Shown here: in pieces, positions 27,358 through 35,995 of the stretch
Layout: every line of letters starts with the position of its first letter
Numbering within the stretch: the first letter of the stretch is position 1
Origin: CAZBXE01 sp964496125
GTDB lineage: Bacteria; Chlamydiota; Chlamydiia; Chlamydiales; CAZBXE01
Direction: 5' to 3'
Length of the DNA stretch: 64,000 nucleotides
Assembly: GCA_964496125.1 (NCBI GenBank)
Contig: CAZBXE010000009.1
Coordinates: 13,625 to 77,624, forward strand
Notes under the pieces: generated by a model
What the model was told of the DNA's origin: nothing
Seen by the model: only the letters and a program-made list of their open reading frames with translations
Databases searched by the model: none
Program-made: the position numbers and the translations under genes

Positions 27358-27389
27358 ACCTTGCCCCGTTTCCAGAGCAAGGTCTTTTT
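27358..27389. terminator. Bidirectional terminator between birA and the convergent gene
   Basis: A 7-bp stem (ACCTTGC / GCAAGGT) with a 12-base loop is flanked by an A-run on the left and CTTTTTA on the right, so it can act for transcription from both sides. Confidence 0.75.
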
Positions 27390-27401
27390 AAATAAAACTA
27401 T

Positions 27402-28361
27402 TTATTTCTCAGTTTGATTTGCCATGTATGCAAAAAACATGGCTGAGAAAGCGCCTATGATAAATACAGTTTCACAAAGAACCCTGCAGCAACGACATAC
27501 ACCAACGCGTTGAGCTTTTGGTTGAGGACCGTTGCCCACCCCTGCTTTTTTCTCGAGGAGGCTCTCCATAGCTTGTATATCTTGTAAAACGGCTTCCTTC
27601 TCTACGGTTATCTGTTGAAGGCTCGCTTCTACCTGTTGCTTTTTAGCATCAGACGCCAGGTGAGTAGCAGTCTGCTCAGAGGTACTGGCTAAAACTGTGT
27701 CAATTGCACTTTGAAACTCAGCTTCCATCTGCTGATAGTGCGCCGACAAATTTCTCACAACTTCTTGTGCGGTTTGGAATTTCGTGTGCGCCCTTTCACA
27801 CGCACCATAAGCCTCAGTACCTTGTTGATCATGCCCGGGAGCGCTAGAAGCTACGTTCAATTCTTCTCGCGCCTTTTTGAATGCTTCTTCCGCTTTTCTT
27901 AAAAGCAACTCAAAACTGTTCAGATTAGTTTGCCATTGTTGGATCCCGTCTAATTCTATTAACACATCTTTTTTCGTTTCACTCCCAACTTGTAACAACT
28001 CAGCTTGCGCCTCTGCTAACAAAGTGTTCATATCGACTTCCTCTTGTCGAGCAATCTCTAGAGCATGTCTTGCAAGCTCTTCTGCAACAACATCTGGTGT
28101 CAACTGTCTGAGGTTACGACCTGAGAACTTTTCATAAAAAGCCTGCCACACAGCTCTCTCATCGTCAAAACCATTAATCTTTAGTTGAAGGCCTGCCCCT
28201 TCTACTATCTGCATGAATAGTGCTTGCTCTTTAGGGATTACTGTATATTGTGCTTTCTGGAGCTGGTCGTTAATTCGACGTACTCCATCTTTGATAATCG
28301 GTGCGTTAAATACCTGGGCAAAATGTACCCATTGAGTTCTTGTAACTGCTGGTGCTTGCAT
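27402..28361 (-). CDS. Unknown coiled-coil protein with C-terminal membrane anchor
   Basis: A 319-residue protein. Residues 100-270 are heptad-rich and probably coiled coil. The last 30 residues hold a cysteine cluster (CRCCRVLC) followed by one hydrophobic helix and a short polar end, a tail-anchored layout. No signal peptide is present. Such coiled-coil, membrane-tethered proteins are common among chlamydial lineage-specific and secreted proteins, but function cannot be assigned. It is monocistronic, with an AT-rich upstream region (28362-28515) and the shared terminator downstream. Confidence 0.6.
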   Translation of the reverse strand: MQAPAVTRTQWVHFAQVFNAPIIKDGVRRINDQLQKAQYTVIPKEQALFMQIVEGAGLQLKINGFDDERAVWQAFYEKFSGRNLRQLTPDVVAEELARHALEIARQEEVDMNTLLAEAQAELLQVGSETKKDVLIELDGIQQWQTNLNSFELLLRKAEEAFKKAREELNVASSAPGHDQQGTEAYGACERAHTKFQTAQEVVRNLSAHYQQMEAEFQSAIDTVLASTSEQTATHLASDAKKQQVEASLQQITVEKEAVLQDIQAMESLLEKKAGVGNGPQPKAQRVGVCRCCRVLCETVFIIGAFSAMFFAYMANQTEK

Positions 28362-28515
28362 ATAAACTTCTCCTTAATCATGACCAAGCCAAGTGAATTT
28401 GACTTGAGAGTTTAACTTAAAATCTTAATATATTACACATAATTCAACTAAATAACCTGAGATTCTACATCAAATATAGAATAAAAGACAACACCAAATC
28501 TTTACAAAACAACTT

Positions 28516-29286
28516 TTACAATACAGGAATGACTGTGATGTTAGGGTGCACTTTGGCTCGCAAAATCTGCTGGATATAGGATAGAGTTGCCCCGGTAGAA
28601 GAAAAGCAGCCTACACAAGAACCAAGGTATGCAATTTTTAGTTCTAAGCCCTGATGGATCTCTTTAAGGAGGACACCGCCGGCATCAAGCTCGATGTAGG
28701 GGCGTACATCTGCATCAAGGACCTCTTCTATCAGCGCAAGCTGCTGCAGCGAGGTCATCTCGTTCCACCCAGGGTAAGGCTCACCCGGCTCTAGCGACTG
28801 CAAAGCTACTGGGGGAGCGACATAAGACTCTGGCAAAGAAATGTCTAGACACCGCTCTGCTGCCTCATCTATAGTCGAAAGAACAATATTTAAAAAAGCG
28901 TCGCTTTCACGAGGAAACGCCGGCACAAGAGAAGAATCTCGTACCTGCTTATCAATGAGGTCAGCGCTAATTCTTCTGGCCTGGTCGTAGTTTTTCCCAA
29001 TGACAAGAAGCGATGCCACCTCAGCTGCGCCAAGTAAGGCCGTTTGCCCAAAGCATTGAAAGCGTGCGTCCACAATGGAACCATCCTCCGGATCGACGAG
29101 CCAAAAGAGGGAAAGGGCATACCCCTCTACTTCCCTGCCCTGCCTCCCTACCGCAAGAAACATCCCCCTTTCGAGCGACTCTTCTTTTGTAAAGAAGCCC
29201 ACGCACTGGGGTCTTTCAATCGCTTGGGCAAGCTTGCGGCTATAGTGCGCCCAAGGAAAAGGTCGCAAAATTTTCTTTATACTCAT
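28516..29286 (-). CDS. nifU: NifU-like protein: degenerate IscU domain plus intact Nfu domain
   Basis: A 256-residue protein. Residues 12-150 align by pattern with the IscU scaffold (VDARFQCFGQTALLG matches the region around IscU Cys63). The three scaffold cysteines are not in place: the GxPxCGD region is lost, Gln81 stands at Cys63 and no Cys is at the third site. Cys78 and Cys146 are nearby but displaced. The C-terminal Nfu domain (about 178-256) is intact, with GSCVGCFSSTG (Cys224, Cys227), which normally holds a bridging [4Fe-4S] cluster. Cluster transfer by the Nfu part is plausible; classical scaffold function is doubtful. The ATG overlaps the nifS stop by four bases. Confidence 0.8.
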   Translation of the reverse strand: MSIKKILRPFPWAHYSRKLAQAIERPQCVGFFTKEESLERGMFLAVGRQGREVEGYALSLFWLVDPEDGSIVDARFQCFGQTALLGAAEVASLLVIGKNYDQARRISADLIDKQVRDSSLVPAFPRESDAFLNIVLSTIDEAAERCLDISLPESYVAPPVALQSLEPGEPYPGWNEMTSLQQLALIEEVLDADVRPYIELDAGGVLLKEIHQGLELKIAYLGSCVGCFSSTGATLSYIQQILRAKVHPNITVIPVL

Positions 29287-30434
29287 AGGTGATAGCTCCC
29301 CTTCCTAAGCTCTTGAACAGCTTTAGCTACAATGTCACAGGCTCTTACAATCTCCTCTTCTGTCGTGTATCGAGATAAGCTAAAAGAAACCGCAGTCTGA
29401 GTCATTTCCAAAGGAACTTTTGCTGCTTGGAGCACAAGGCCAATTTGTTGGAAATTCCCCCCCCCTATCGAGGCAAAAACGCCGCTTTTATGCAGGAAAT
29501 AAAGTAGCGCTTCATTGCAAACTAGAGGAAAAGCGACCGCTGAGATATGTGGAAGGCGATTTTCGCCCTCGAAAAGAATACACACATCAGGAATTTTTTC
29601 TTTCAGAATCTCTTCAAAGAGAAGACGCAGACGAGCAATCTCAGTCAGCATATAATCCCGACTTTCCCTAAGCTCTTGGAAAGATACACCAAGCGCAATC
29701 GCGCTCGCAACGCTAAAGACACCGGCACGAAAACCTCCCTGCTCAAACCCTCCCTGGATAAAAGGGGAAAGTTTACGCCCCCTTCGTATCGCAAGGCCAC
29801 CCGTCCCTTGAGGGGCGTGCAACACATTCCCATGGAATGTCAAAAAATCAACTCCCAAATGCTCTTCTTCTAGGTAATATTTCCCGAGGGCGTGGGTAAT
29901 ATCCAAATGCAAAAGTACGCCTCTTTCTCGGCAAAGCTCACGGATCTCATTCATGGGGTGCAAGGAGCCTGTCAGCCCATTACCAAGAGAAAGGGACAAA
30001 AGAGCTGTCCTTGGGGTCAAAGCCTCTGCTACGCTCTCTTTTGATAAGGTGCCATGCTCTCCAACTTCTGCAAGAGACCCCACGCACCCAAGTCTTTCCA
30101 AATGCGCAATCCCCATCAAAGAAGGCGCCTCATCCACAGTCGATGTCACAAAATGGTTTTTCCCTGTGGGGATGGTCACATCAAAATACGTAGAGAGAAG
30201 AACGTGACTTACAGACTCGCTTCCAGAAGATGTGAAAACAAAATCTTCCTCCTCCTCAAGTCCAAGCACCTCGTAGATCGCTCTGTAGCTCTTTTCCAAG
30301 GCAGGGAGAACTTCTTGCCCCTTCTTATGTGGGGCAAAGGGCACGCCGTAAGAATGGCGCAAGTAGGGATAAAGAGCCCCGATAGCGCGCTCCGAGGGCT
30401 TTGTTGTTGTACTATTATCAAGATAGATTTCCAT
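29283..30434 (-). CDS. nifS: NifS/IscS-family protein lacking the PLP lysine and catalytic cysteine
   Basis: A 383-residue class V aminotransferase fold: YLDNSTTT at the start, FTSSGSESVS, HLDITHALGK, RAGVFSVASA and SFSLSRYTTEEEI align clearly with cysteine desulfurases. Key residues are missing. The SGHKxxGPKG motif, which holds the PLP-binding lysine, reads HGNVLHAPQG (Val204). The SGSAC loop with the catalytic Cys reads ASIGGGN. The PLP-stacking His (TEHK) reads VDEA. Asp178 is kept. The protein therefore probably cannot bind PLP as a Schiff base or act as a desulfurase. It is coupled to gpmA (TAATG) and to nifU (ATGA). Confidence 0.85.
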   Translation of the reverse strand: MEIYLDNSTTTKPSERAIGALYPYLRHSYGVPFAPHKKGQEVLPALEKSYRAIYEVLGLEEEEDFVFTSSGSESVSHVLLSTYFDVTIPTGKNHFVTSTVDEAPSLMGIAHLERLGCVGSLAEVGEHGTLSKESVAEALTPRTALLSLSLGNGLTGSLHPMNEIRELCRERGVLLHLDITHALGKYYLEEEHLGVDFLTFHGNVLHAPQGTGGLAIRRGRKLSPFIQGGFEQGGFRAGVFSVASAIALGVSFQELRESRDYMLTEIARLRLLFEEILKEKIPDVCILFEGENRLPHISAVAFPLVCNEALLYFLHKSGVFASIGGGNFQQIGLVLQAAKVPLEMTQTAVSFSLSRYTTEEEIVRACDIVAKAVQELRKGSYHL

Positions 30435-31123
30435 TAAAGGGGCGTTCCTTCCTTCACAAACACCCCTTGCCGAAATCGGTAGAGGATAGGATCTCCAGTG
30501 GGCAGCTCTAGATTCACAACTTCATCTTTCGTTAGTCCGTCGAGCTGCATGACAATCGAGCGAAGTGAGTTACCGTGAGCCGAAATCAGAACGCTTTTTC
30601 CCTCCTGGAGAAAAGGTACAATTGTCTGCTTAAAATAGGGAAGGGTTCTTGCTGCCGTCATTTCCAAGCTTTCGCCTTGTGGGGGCGGTGTGGAAAAGCT
30701 ACGCCTCCACTCTTGCACCTGCTCTTTCCCAAATTTTTCCATCATGTCGGCCTTATTGAGGCCTTGTAGCTGGCCGTAACAGCGCTCATTGAGGTGCCAG
30801 CTTTGGTAGACGGGCAGGATGTTCTCCTTTGCCGCCTCCCCATAAATTTTGCTCCACTCGTGGGACTTCCCTTCTTCAGGGGAATGGATGATAACCGGGA
30901 CCTTTTTAGAACTATGATGGATCAGGGCAAGCATGGCCGTCATAAGCGATCTACATAAAGTGGAGACGAAAACAACATCAATGGGCAGGCTTTCAATACG
31001 AGCTCCCGCGAGCATCGCCTCCTCTACTCCTGCTTCTGAGAGAGGGACATCAACCCATCCTGTAAAAATATTTTGTTTATTCCAGACCGACTCACCATGC
31101 CGGAGCAAAATCAAGTTCACCAT
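30434..31123 (-). CDS. gpmA: 2,3-bisphosphoglycerate-dependent phosphoglycerate mutase
   Basis: A 229-residue enzyme of the histidine phosphatase superfamily that interconverts 3- and 2-phosphoglycerate in glycolysis. It has the active-site motif LLRHGESVWN with the phosphorylated His, ERCYGQLQGLNK, and the second catalytic His in SAHGNSLR. The length is close to E. coli GpmA, though slightly shorter at the C-terminus. It is the first gene of a coupled gpmA-nifS-nifU unit, which matches the order of the C. trachomatis locus as recalled. Confidence 0.93.
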   Translation of the reverse strand: MVNLILLRHGESVWNKQNIFTGWVDVPLSEAGVEEAMLAGARIESLPIDVVFVSTLCRSLMTAMLALIHHSSKKVPVIIHSPEEGKSHEWSKIYGEAAKENILPVYQSWHLNERCYGQLQGLNKADMMEKFGKEQVQEWRRSFSTPPPQGESLEMTAARTLPYFKQTIVPFLQEGKSVLISAHGNSLRSIVMQLDGLTKDEVVNLELPTGDPILYRFRQGVFVKEGTPL

Positions 31124-31248
31124 GGATCTATCTTACAGGGGAAAATGATATTTTAAAACAGGATTTTGATTGCTTTTAACACAAATTTTTGATAACATTT
31201 GAATGTTTTTGAATAATTACTAATCATTTTGAGAGGAATTTCTAGGGG

Positions 31249-31950
31249 ATGGTCAAAAAAAGATTAAGTAAAGCCTTGTCCCACGTAGGGGTTGCCTCTC
31301 GCCGACATGCAGAAGAGCTTATTTTTGATGGACGGGTTGCCGTCAACGGAAAGATTACCCTTGTACCCCAGACTCTCGTTGATCCTGACGAAGATGCGAT
31401 CACAGTCGATGGGAATCCGATCAGCGTAGAGAAGGAAAAGGTCTACTTTGTGCTCAACAAGCCAAAAGGTTACCTTTGCAGCCATACAGCTTCCAGCAAA
31501 GCCCCTCTCATCTACGAACTTTTTGACCCCAAAATCGGTCCTTTGATCTCAGCGGGCAGGCTCGACAAAGATACAACAGGACTTCTTCTCGTAACAAACG
31601 ATGGCACCTTTGCCAACCGTGTTATTCACCCCTCCTCTTGCGTAGAAAAGGAGTATTATGTCGAAACGAGGGAAGAACTTACCGACAAGCATCTTCTCGC
31701 CCTCTCAAAAGGTACCCGGGTAGAGGGAATATTCGTTGTTCCAAAGCAAGTAGAAAGAGCGGGAAAGCGCGCTGCCAAGATCACGGTTATGGAAGGAAAA
31801 AAAAGGGAAATTCGACAGATGATCGAAGCCATCTCACTGACCGTCCGCAAGCTGACACGCATCCGTATTGGCGGTCTTGAGCTTGGCAAACTTCCTGGAG
31901 GCACGTACAGACATCTTACAAAAAAAGAGAAAGAGGCGATTTTTTCATGA
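31249..31950 (+). CDS. RsuA/RluB-family rRNA pseudouridine synthase
   Basis: A 233-residue enzyme. An N-terminal S4 RNA-binding domain (about 1-60: RLSKALSHVGVASRRHAEELI) is followed by the synthase domain with AGRLDKDTTGLLLVTNDG, where the Asp is the catalytic residue, and the late motif GKKREIRQMIEAI. It would convert a uridine of 23S (RluB-like) or 16S (RsuA-like) rRNA to pseudouridine; the exact site is not predictable. GAGAGGA lies 11 bases before the ATG. Its end overlaps the next ATG by four bases. Confidence 0.9.
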   Translation: MVKKRLSKALSHVGVASRRHAEELIFDGRVAVNGKITLVPQTLVDPDEDAITVDGNPISVEKEKVYFVLNKPKGYLCSHTASSKAPLIYELFDPKIGPLISAGRLDKDTTGLLLVTNDGTFANRVIHPSSCVEKEYYVETREELTDKHLLALSKGTRVEGIFVVPKQVERAGKRAAKITVMEGKKREIRQMIEAISLTVRKLTRIRIGGLELGKLPGGTYRHLTKKEKEAIFS

Positions 31951-33797
31951 CAAACTGGAAACTATCTCCAGAGTTTCAGTTTCCAAATCTCAAAGCAGGT
32001 GTGCCGAAGCGCAAGATCCATCCCTCTTGTCCCAAAACGCCACAAGACCTTGAAAAGGCAATCCGCAATCTCACGATCTTCGCCGAGCAAAACAAAAGGC
32101 AAATCACCCCTGAGCTACACCGTCTTGAAGTAGAGGATGGCTCCATCATCCCCCCAAGAGCTACCTCCCGCATCTGGAACGGGGTGCAGATCGCTTGCGC
32201 CCTCTTCTCCGAAAGAACAAGACAAGAGCTGGAACTGAAGAAAAAGAAAATCGAGGGCAAGATTCGAGAATCGCTGAGTGTTATCCTGAAGTATTATCCC
32301 CTCCTGGCAAAATTAGAAGAGGGAACAGAGATCCAGAAAAAACTAGCCAAATCAGCAAGGCAGTCGATTGAAAACTTCAACGGCATCGTCGCCAGCACAA
32401 AAAAAAGCCCCCAAAGCTTTGCTGAAAAGCTCAAGCGTTTTGTTTTCCAAAGGATGGGTCTTTTTCCTGACCACTCCCTGCTTGCCAACCCAATCAACTT
32501 GCCAGAGCTTGCCGTCCTCCATTTTTCTGAGGCCAAGATCCTCCAAGAGGCAAGAAACTCCTCACAAAAGATTGCCTTTCTTGCAGAATCCCTAAAGTGT
32601 GTACAAGCCTCTCCAGTGGACCCGACGAGCTGGGAAAAAGACGCATTCCGGATGAAAGCAATCACACTGATCCAAAAGAAACTTGGCAAAAATTTCTCCT
32701 ATCAGATCAGCGAGGCGCTTCAATCGATCCGTGAAACACCGATCTTCTCTAAGGCAGCAGCAGAAGAAGGGGTTGTCTCCTTTTCCCAAAAAATCACACC
32801 GTTCCCAGGAGAGGAAATTGAAGTGATTGGCTCCTTTCACAGAAAGTATACAGTCAGCTTGCCTGTTCCCGATAGTTTTAGCCTCTCCTCAAAATCCGTC
32901 CAAACAGGCTTTCCCTACCCTTCACAGCACTGTGGCTGGGCACTCTCTTCACATCTAATCCCTTCCTGCCCTGTGCGGCAAGACTTGCTTCCTACCATTT
33001 GCCCTCTTCTCCAGAAGCAAAAGGAAATCGCCCATGCTCTCTTGCCAGGAGGCGAGCTGATCCAGAAGGCAAAAGAGCTTCTTGCCCTGAAGAAAAAAGC
33101 GTTTCATAAAAAAACAGCAAGTTTTCTTGGCCTTCACAAAACACTTTGCCTCTCTATACTGCATGCGAGTGGTTATGCAATTGGAGAGGGCTTCTCGCAA
33201 ATTTTAGACGTCTTCTTCACACATGTGGAGGAACAAACATCCCCTTACGATTACCTCTGCCAAGTACAGCTCATCTTGATCGAAACTTGTCTTAATAAAC
33301 CTGCTGAGAAGTTGAAAGATGCATGGCTTACAACCCCTATGGGAGTAAGCGGAGCACAAGCTCTTCTTGAAAAAGAGAGAAAGGAGGCAAGACGTGGTTT
33401 AAACCTTGGCACCGCGCTCGATGACTATGTTGCCCTCATGGGAGAAGTGCTCGGGAAGGCAAGTGAGGCCATACTCATGCAAGAGCTTTCCGAACAGATC
33501 CACTTTGCCCCTCCCCTGCTCACTGACTTTGAAAGAAAGGTACAGTCCGCTCTCTACAAACAGCTCATCACTTTCCAGAACGAGTTCTCTCTCAAGCTGG
33601 AGGAAGAAGACAGAGAGCACAACCTTGAAATCATGACCAAATGGCTAGAAAAATCCATAAAATCAGACATCTCCCTCTTTAAGCAACCTTCTTTCGAACA
33701 GTTCCAGCACCTTGCGGCTGACTGTGTAGCCGAATGCGAAGCCTACTACAACGAACGCTATCTCCTCGAGAAAAGCCATCTCGAAGAAGTTTCGTAA
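31947..33797 (+). CDS. Unknown 616-aa helical protein coupled to the pseudouridine synthase
   Basis: Not recognised. It is a soluble, mainly helical protein with no signal peptide or clear membrane helix and no catalytic motif. Its ATG overlaps the stop of the pseudouridine synthase gene (ATGA), so the two are co-translated. It occupies the place where C. trachomatis has an unknown gene between the same pseudouridine synthase and birA; homology to that gene was not testable here. The last 40 bases overlap the convergent MFS gene. Confidence 0.6.
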   Translation: MTNWKLSPEFQFPNLKAGVPKRKIHPSCPKTPQDLEKAIRNLTIFAEQNKRQITPELHRLEVEDGSIIPPRATSRIWNGVQIACALFSERTRQELELKKKKIEGKIRESLSVILKYYPLLAKLEEGTEIQKKLAKSARQSIENFNGIVASTKKSPQSFAEKLKRFVFQRMGLFPDHSLLANPINLPELAVLHFSEAKILQEARNSSQKIAFLAESLKCVQASPVDPTSWEKDAFRMKAITLIQKKLGKNFSYQISEALQSIRETPIFSKAAAEEGVVSFSQKITPFPGEEIEVIGSFHRKYTVSLPVPDSFSLSSKSVQTGFPYPSQHCGWALSSHLIPSCPVRQDLLPTICPLLQKQKEIAHALLPGGELIQKAKELLALKKKAFHKKTASFLGLHKTLCLSILHASGYAIGEGFSQILDVFFTHVEEQTSPYDYLCQVQLILIETCLNKPAEKLKDAWLTTPMGVSGAQALLEKERKEARRGLNLGTALDDYVALMGEVLGKASEAILMQELSEQIHFAPPLLTDFERKVQSALYKQLITFQNEFSLKLEEEDREHNLEIMTKWLEKSIKSDISLFKQPSFEQFQHLAADCVAECEAYYNERYLLEKSHLEEVS

Positions 33798-34993
33798 ACT
33801 CTTTGGCAGTAGAGCATGTGGAAGGTTGCGGCTAAACAAAAAAGCCCTCCCAAAGCAAGTATTACAGAAGAGCTTGTATAAAGACAGAGAAGGCTTCCAA
33901 GAGGAGGCGCCACGCACCCTCGGATCCCCACGGTACACACATTCACTCCGGAATAGGGAGAGCTATCCGCCTCTTTTGCAAAAATCGGTCCAGAGAGGTT
34001 CCAGCTAAGTTCAGAGCCTGCTTGCATTACCCCGAATATCAGATAGGCGCCATACATCCAAGCCAAATGCACTTTCGCAAAGAGAAGAAGAAGCGGAAAT
34101 AAGGCCCCTAAAAACATCACTAGAGAAGAAAAACGGAAGATATTCACCCGCCCCAACCAATCAGACCAAAAGCCAGATGTTGCGGCAAAGCCCACTCCTT
34201 TGCAAAGCGCAAGAGCTACACCTAGTTCTGTGTAGGATAGGTGAAGCTCTCCCATAAAAAAGGCTGGAAAGGCAGGTTGCATGATCATAAGCCCGCTCCC
34301 TCCCAGCATAAACCCTATCTGAAACAGGGAAAAATCGACTCTATTTTTGAGAAGCATCCAGCTATCTTTCCAAGGGGTCGTGAGAGCCTTAAAAAAAGGT
34401 TGTTTTGTCCCCGTTGCCATTTCGTCCGGTAGAGGCATGTGCATTTGGAAATAGATAGGAAAAAGAGATAAGATCGCAACCAAAGGAAAGAGGTAGCGCC
34501 AGGCTTCTACTTCTACGAACAAGTCCATGATGAGTCCAAAGCCCATGGGGAGTATCCCCCCAATCAGGTAGTAAAAGGCCTGGCTTCTTGCAAAAACACG
34601 CTTGATTTCGTTATCCGGGAGATTTAGCTTTAAAATTTCCATCCAGGCCGGGATTACCCCTCTTGCCATCATCATAAAAATCCCGTAGGCAAGGACAAAA
34701 AACCACGGTTCATCGATGAAAGGGAAGAAAATAAACGGAACTCTTCCCAAGATATTTGCCATGATCACATTTCCCTTAAGACGGTCCGCCCGGTTTTGCA
34801 CTCTGTTACTCCAGTACAGGGAGAAAAGGGACACAAGAGGCTTTAATGTAATCATCATGGTGATCTGCAAGACGGAGGCCTTGAGATCTTTATAGACTAT
34901 ATAAGGCAGCAAGCTGTACATCGCCCAAATAGGCGTGCTCAACACTACGCTCCAAATATACGCTTTCTTTGTGAGGCGGTAAGAATCCTGCAT
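33758..34993 (-). CDS. Major facilitator superfamily transporter
   Basis: A 411-residue membrane protein with about twelve hydrophobic segments in two halves joined by a polar loop near residue 190-205, the MFS plan. The substrate is unknown. Segments such as SNRVQNRADRLKGN and WSDWLGRVN resemble the loop 2-3 and loop 8-9 MFS signatures. It begins 24 bases after oppF on the same strand and may belong to the same transcript. The 3' end overlaps the convergent 616-aa gene by 40 bases. Confidence 0.8.
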   Translation of the reverse strand: MQDSYRLTKKAYIWSVVLSTPIWAMYSLLPYIVYKDLKASVLQITMMITLKPLVSLFSLYWSNRVQNRADRLKGNVIMANILGRVPFIFFPFIDEPWFFVLAYGIFMMMARGVIPAWMEILKLNLPDNEIKRVFARSQAFYYLIGGILPMGFGLIMDLFVEVEAWRYLFPLVAILSLFPIYFQMHMPLPDEMATGTKQPFFKALTTPWKDSWMLLKNRVDFSLFQIGFMLGGSGLMIMQPAFPAFFMGELHLSYTELGVALALCKGVGFAATSGFWSDWLGRVNIFRFSSLVMFLGALFPLLLLFAKVHLAWMYGAYLIFGVMQAGSELSWNLSGPIFAKEADSSPYSGVNVCTVGIRGCVAPPLGSLLCLYTSSSVILALGGLFCLAATFHMLYCQRVYETSSRWLFSRR

Positions 34994-35017
34994 ATAAAGG
35001 ACAATTTTAGCACTGAT

Positions 35018-35995
35018 TTAGTCCAGAATGCAATAATAGATATGCTCTTTTCCATGTTTATCGATAAATTTTTTCTTAGGAGGGGGCTCATTACAGAGGG
35101 GCTGCGCATACGGGCATCTTGTGCGAAAAGGACAACCTAAAGGGGGGTGGATGGGGGAGGGAAGTTCTCCTTTCAAAATTTTCTTTTCACTCTTCTCTGA
35201 AGGATGGCTCTTTGGTGTTGAGCTTAAGAGAAATTGCGTATAGGGATGTTTTGGGTTAGAAAAAAGCTCCTCGGTGTCAGCTTGTTCCATTACCTTACCA
35301 AGATAAAGAACAACGACCGTGTCACAAATATGCCTTACAACAGAAAGGTTATGCGCAATAAAGAGATAGCTTAAGGCAAATTTTTCCTTTAAAGCCATGA
35401 GCAAGTTCAGCACTTGGGCCTGCACGGAGACGTCAAGAGCTGATACAGCTTCGTCACAAATCAAAAGTTTAGGCTGCATGATAAGTGCTCTTGCGATGCA
35501 AATTCTTTGCTGTTGTCCTCCAGAAAACTCGTGGGGATACCGATTTTTTGCTTCAGGCGCAAGGCCGACCTCTTCCAAGGCTGCATCTACTCTCTCCTCT
35601 TGCTCTTCATCACTTTGCACAAGATGATGATACGATAGCGCTTCTCCGATAGTATCAGCGATTCTTTTGCGAGGATTGAGAGAGGAATAGGGATCTTGGA
35701 ACACCATCTGGACTGTTTTTCTCACTTCCAGAAGCTCATCCTTACTCTTTGTAAGCAGGTCGTCTCCAAAAATGGTGATCTCTCCTGAGGTGGGTTCAAT
35801 GAGGCGGATGGCGCATCTTGCAGCTGTACTCTTCCCAGAACCAGACTCTCCCACCATTCCAAAGACTTCCCCTTCATGAATCGTAAAGTCGATGGAACGG
35901 ACAGCCTGTACTTCTCCCACCTGCTTTCGCAAAATACCAGCTCGAATGGGAAACGACTTTACGAGGTTCTTGACTTTAAGAAGAGGTTTTTTCAT
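35018..35995 (-). CDS. oppF: Oligopeptide ABC transporter ATPase OppF
   Basis: A 325-residue ABC ATPase of the Opp/Dpp type: Walker A GESGSGKST, signature FSGGQQQR, Walker B LICDEAVSALD, switch IAHNLS. The C-terminal oligopeptide-transporter motif has cysteines for the usual Fe-S or zinc site (GCPFRTRCPYAQPLC). The start at 35995 is chosen because homologues begin at this point; the frame can be extended to 36055. It overlaps oppD by 20 bases. With OppD it should energise the OppBC permeases, whose genes lie 13 kb away. Confidence 0.92.
   Translation of the reverse strand: MKKPLLKVKNLVKSFPIRAGILRKQVGEVQAVRSIDFTIHEGEVFGMVGESGSGKSTAARCAIRLIEPTSGEITIFGDDLLTKSKDELLEVRKTVQMVFQDPYSSLNPRKRIADTIGEALSYHHLVQSDEEQEERVDAALEEVGLAPEAKNRYPHEFSGGQQQRICIARALIMQPKLLICDEAVSALDVSVQAQVLNLLMALKEKFALSYLFIAHNLSVVRHICDTVVVLYLGKVMEQADTEELFSNPKHPYTQFLLSSTPKSHPSEKSEKKILKGELPSPIHPPLGCPFRTRCPYAQPLCNEPPPKKKFIDKHGKEHIYYCILD

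Noticed and set aside
27000..34000. Similarity of the 616-aa gene to a specific named chlamydial protein
   Set aside because: Only gene order suggests correspondence; the sequence itself could not be matched from memory.
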